A stretch of 42,848 nt of DNA, taken from assembly GCA_947644325.1 (NCBI GenBank), contig CANRZD010000007.1, positions 1 through 42,848 of the forward strand, in the 5' to 3' direction. This document shows, in pieces, positions 42,213 through 42,848 of this stretch; position 1 is the stretch's first letter; each line of letters begins with the position of its first letter. The stretch is from an uncultured Clostridia bacterium. GTDB taxonomy: Bacteria; Bacillota; Clostridia; Oscillospirales; Acutalibacteraceae. Under the pieces are notes generated by a model. That model was not told the DNA's origin and ran no database searches. It saw nothing but the letters and a program-made list of their open reading frames with translations. A program made the translations under genes and the position numbers.

Positions 42213-42848
42213 CTAAGCAATCAGCCGTTCCATTTCTGCCATTGCGCTATCAGAGGTAGCATGGGCGTAATAGTTCAGCGTCATGTTGATGTTGGAATGT
42301 CCCATGATATACTGCAATGCTTTCGGGTTCATTCCGGCGTTTGCTAAATTGGTACAGAACGTATGGCGTAGGGTATGGGGCGTTGTCACTTTCGGTAAGG
42401 CTTCCTCATGGCTTTTGTTGTACTTCTTCACAAGCCCCCGGAACATAGTATCATAGTTGATTGCTACTTTCGGTAGTCCGTTCCGATTGAGGAATAAGAA
42501 ATTGCTGTAACCGCCAACAATCAATTTGTCTGCCCGTCCTCTGCCATTCAGCACACGCTTGAACGCTTCATAGACTTTGGTACTCATTGGGATTTGTCTG
42601 ATACCGCTTTTTGTCTTTGGCGTTTCAACATGATACCCAATGCCCGATACTTTCAAAAGCTGGTGGTCTATGTTGATTAGCTTATGCTCAAAGTCAATGT
42701 CGCTTTCAGTCAATCCGCAGAGTTCAGAAATGCGTAGCCCTGTTCCTAACAGTATGATAATCTCGTCGTAATACTTCTGATAGGTTTTATCATTCTGCAC
42801 AAAGGACAGGAAAGACGCTTCCTGTGTTGGGGATAGAGGTACCTTTGG
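42213..42848 (-). CDS. Tyrosine integrase, Tn916-type (5' end outside window)
   Basis: The last 211 residues are present and the frame stays open to the window edge (PKVPLSPTQEASFLSF upstream of the first internal start). The catalytic domain is complete: Arg in LGTGLRISELCG, His and Arg in TPHTLRHTFCTN, His in MGHSNINMTL and the nucleophile Tyr in NYYAHATS. It resembles the integrases of Tn916-like elements, which excise and insert DNA by a covalent 3'-phosphotyrosine intermediate. Codon use is AT-richer than in the host genes, indicating horizontal acquisition. The N-terminal arm-binding and core-binding domains are mostly missing from the window. Confidence 0.92.
   Translation of the reverse strand, partial: PKVPLSPTQEASFLSFVQNDKTYQKYYDEIIILLGTGLRISELCGLTESDIDFEHKLINIDHQLLKVSGIGYHVETPKTKSGIRQIPMSTKVYEAFKRVLNGRGRADKLIVGGYSNFLFLNRNGLPKVAINYDTMFRGLVKKYNKSHEEALPKVTTPHTLRHTFCTNLANAGMNPKALQYIMGHSNINMTLNYYAHATSDSAMAEMERLIA

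Larger units (their letters stand above)
42030..42848. mobile_element. End of an integrative element (partial, boundary uncertain)
   Basis: From roughly 42.0 kb the GC content falls well below that of the preceding genes, and the only gene is a tyrosine integrase that runs off the window. Short direct repeats lie next to its 3' end. This fits the integrase end of a Tn916-like conjugative transposon or a prophage. The exact left boundary is not visible, because the matching attachment repeat lies outside the window. Confidence 0.6.

Overview
The window looks like chromosomal DNA of a high-GC (about 60%) anaerobic, endospore-forming Clostridium-class bacterium, probably a gut member of the Oscillospiraceae/Ruminococcaceae type. 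This placement is inference. It rests on spoIIID with a sigma-E-like promoter, a DUF5711 protein, a ClpE-type ATPase, a gut-type beta-glucuronidase, PAS/GGDEF signalling, an RsgI-like anti-sigma factor, and promoters of the TTGnnn-N17-TATAAT type. Coding density is high. No rRNA, tRNA or CRISPR array was recognised.

Layout. Bases 1-115 are G/C-homopolymer sequence at the window edge. 165-2958 holds a DUF5711 membrane protein, a CvpA-like protein and a PgsA-type phosphatidyltransferase. 3107-11760 runs forward with a ClpE-like ATPase, a phosphoribosyltransferase, a ComEC-like channel without a catalytic metallo-beta-lactamase motif, holA, a Toprim/DUF4093 protein, a DivIVA-like protein, a GNAT, a uridine-kinase-like protein and a MarR regulator. 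11805-16200 runs in reverse with CBS, lysophospholipase-like, Eis-like and SPFH/NfeD genes.

16331-21284 is a forward D-amino-acid catabolic operon: D-serine-dehydratase-like PLP enzyme, N-acyl-D-amino-acid deacylase, RidA and an NhaC-family transporter. spoIIID and a beta-glucuronidase/MFS pair follow in reverse; the MFS leader is structured and terminator-like. 25052-26567 encodes a Gly/His/Cys-rich secreted protein, an ECF sigma factor and an RsgI-like anti-sigma factor. A lone serine recombinase and a cysteine desulfidase (cyuA type) follow. 28586-32319 is a four-gene reverse operon of unknown function with a DeoR regulator. 32491-36027 encodes an orphan solute-binding lipoprotein and a PAS / receiver-GGDEF pair.

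36085-40997 combines an LtaS-like lipoteichoic acid synthase with a divergent GtrA / GT2 / DUF2304 / GT-C module, which looks like a three-component envelope glycosylation system. The GT2 gene carries a frameshift near its 3' end. An aldo/keto reductase closes the host part. From about 42.0 kb the GC content drops, and the window ends inside a Tn916-type tyrosine integrase, the edge of a mobile element.

Most convincing candidates for new biology: the sigma/anti-sigma/GH-rich protein module, the unknown DeoR operon, the D-amino-acid operon, and the structured leader of the glucuronide operon.
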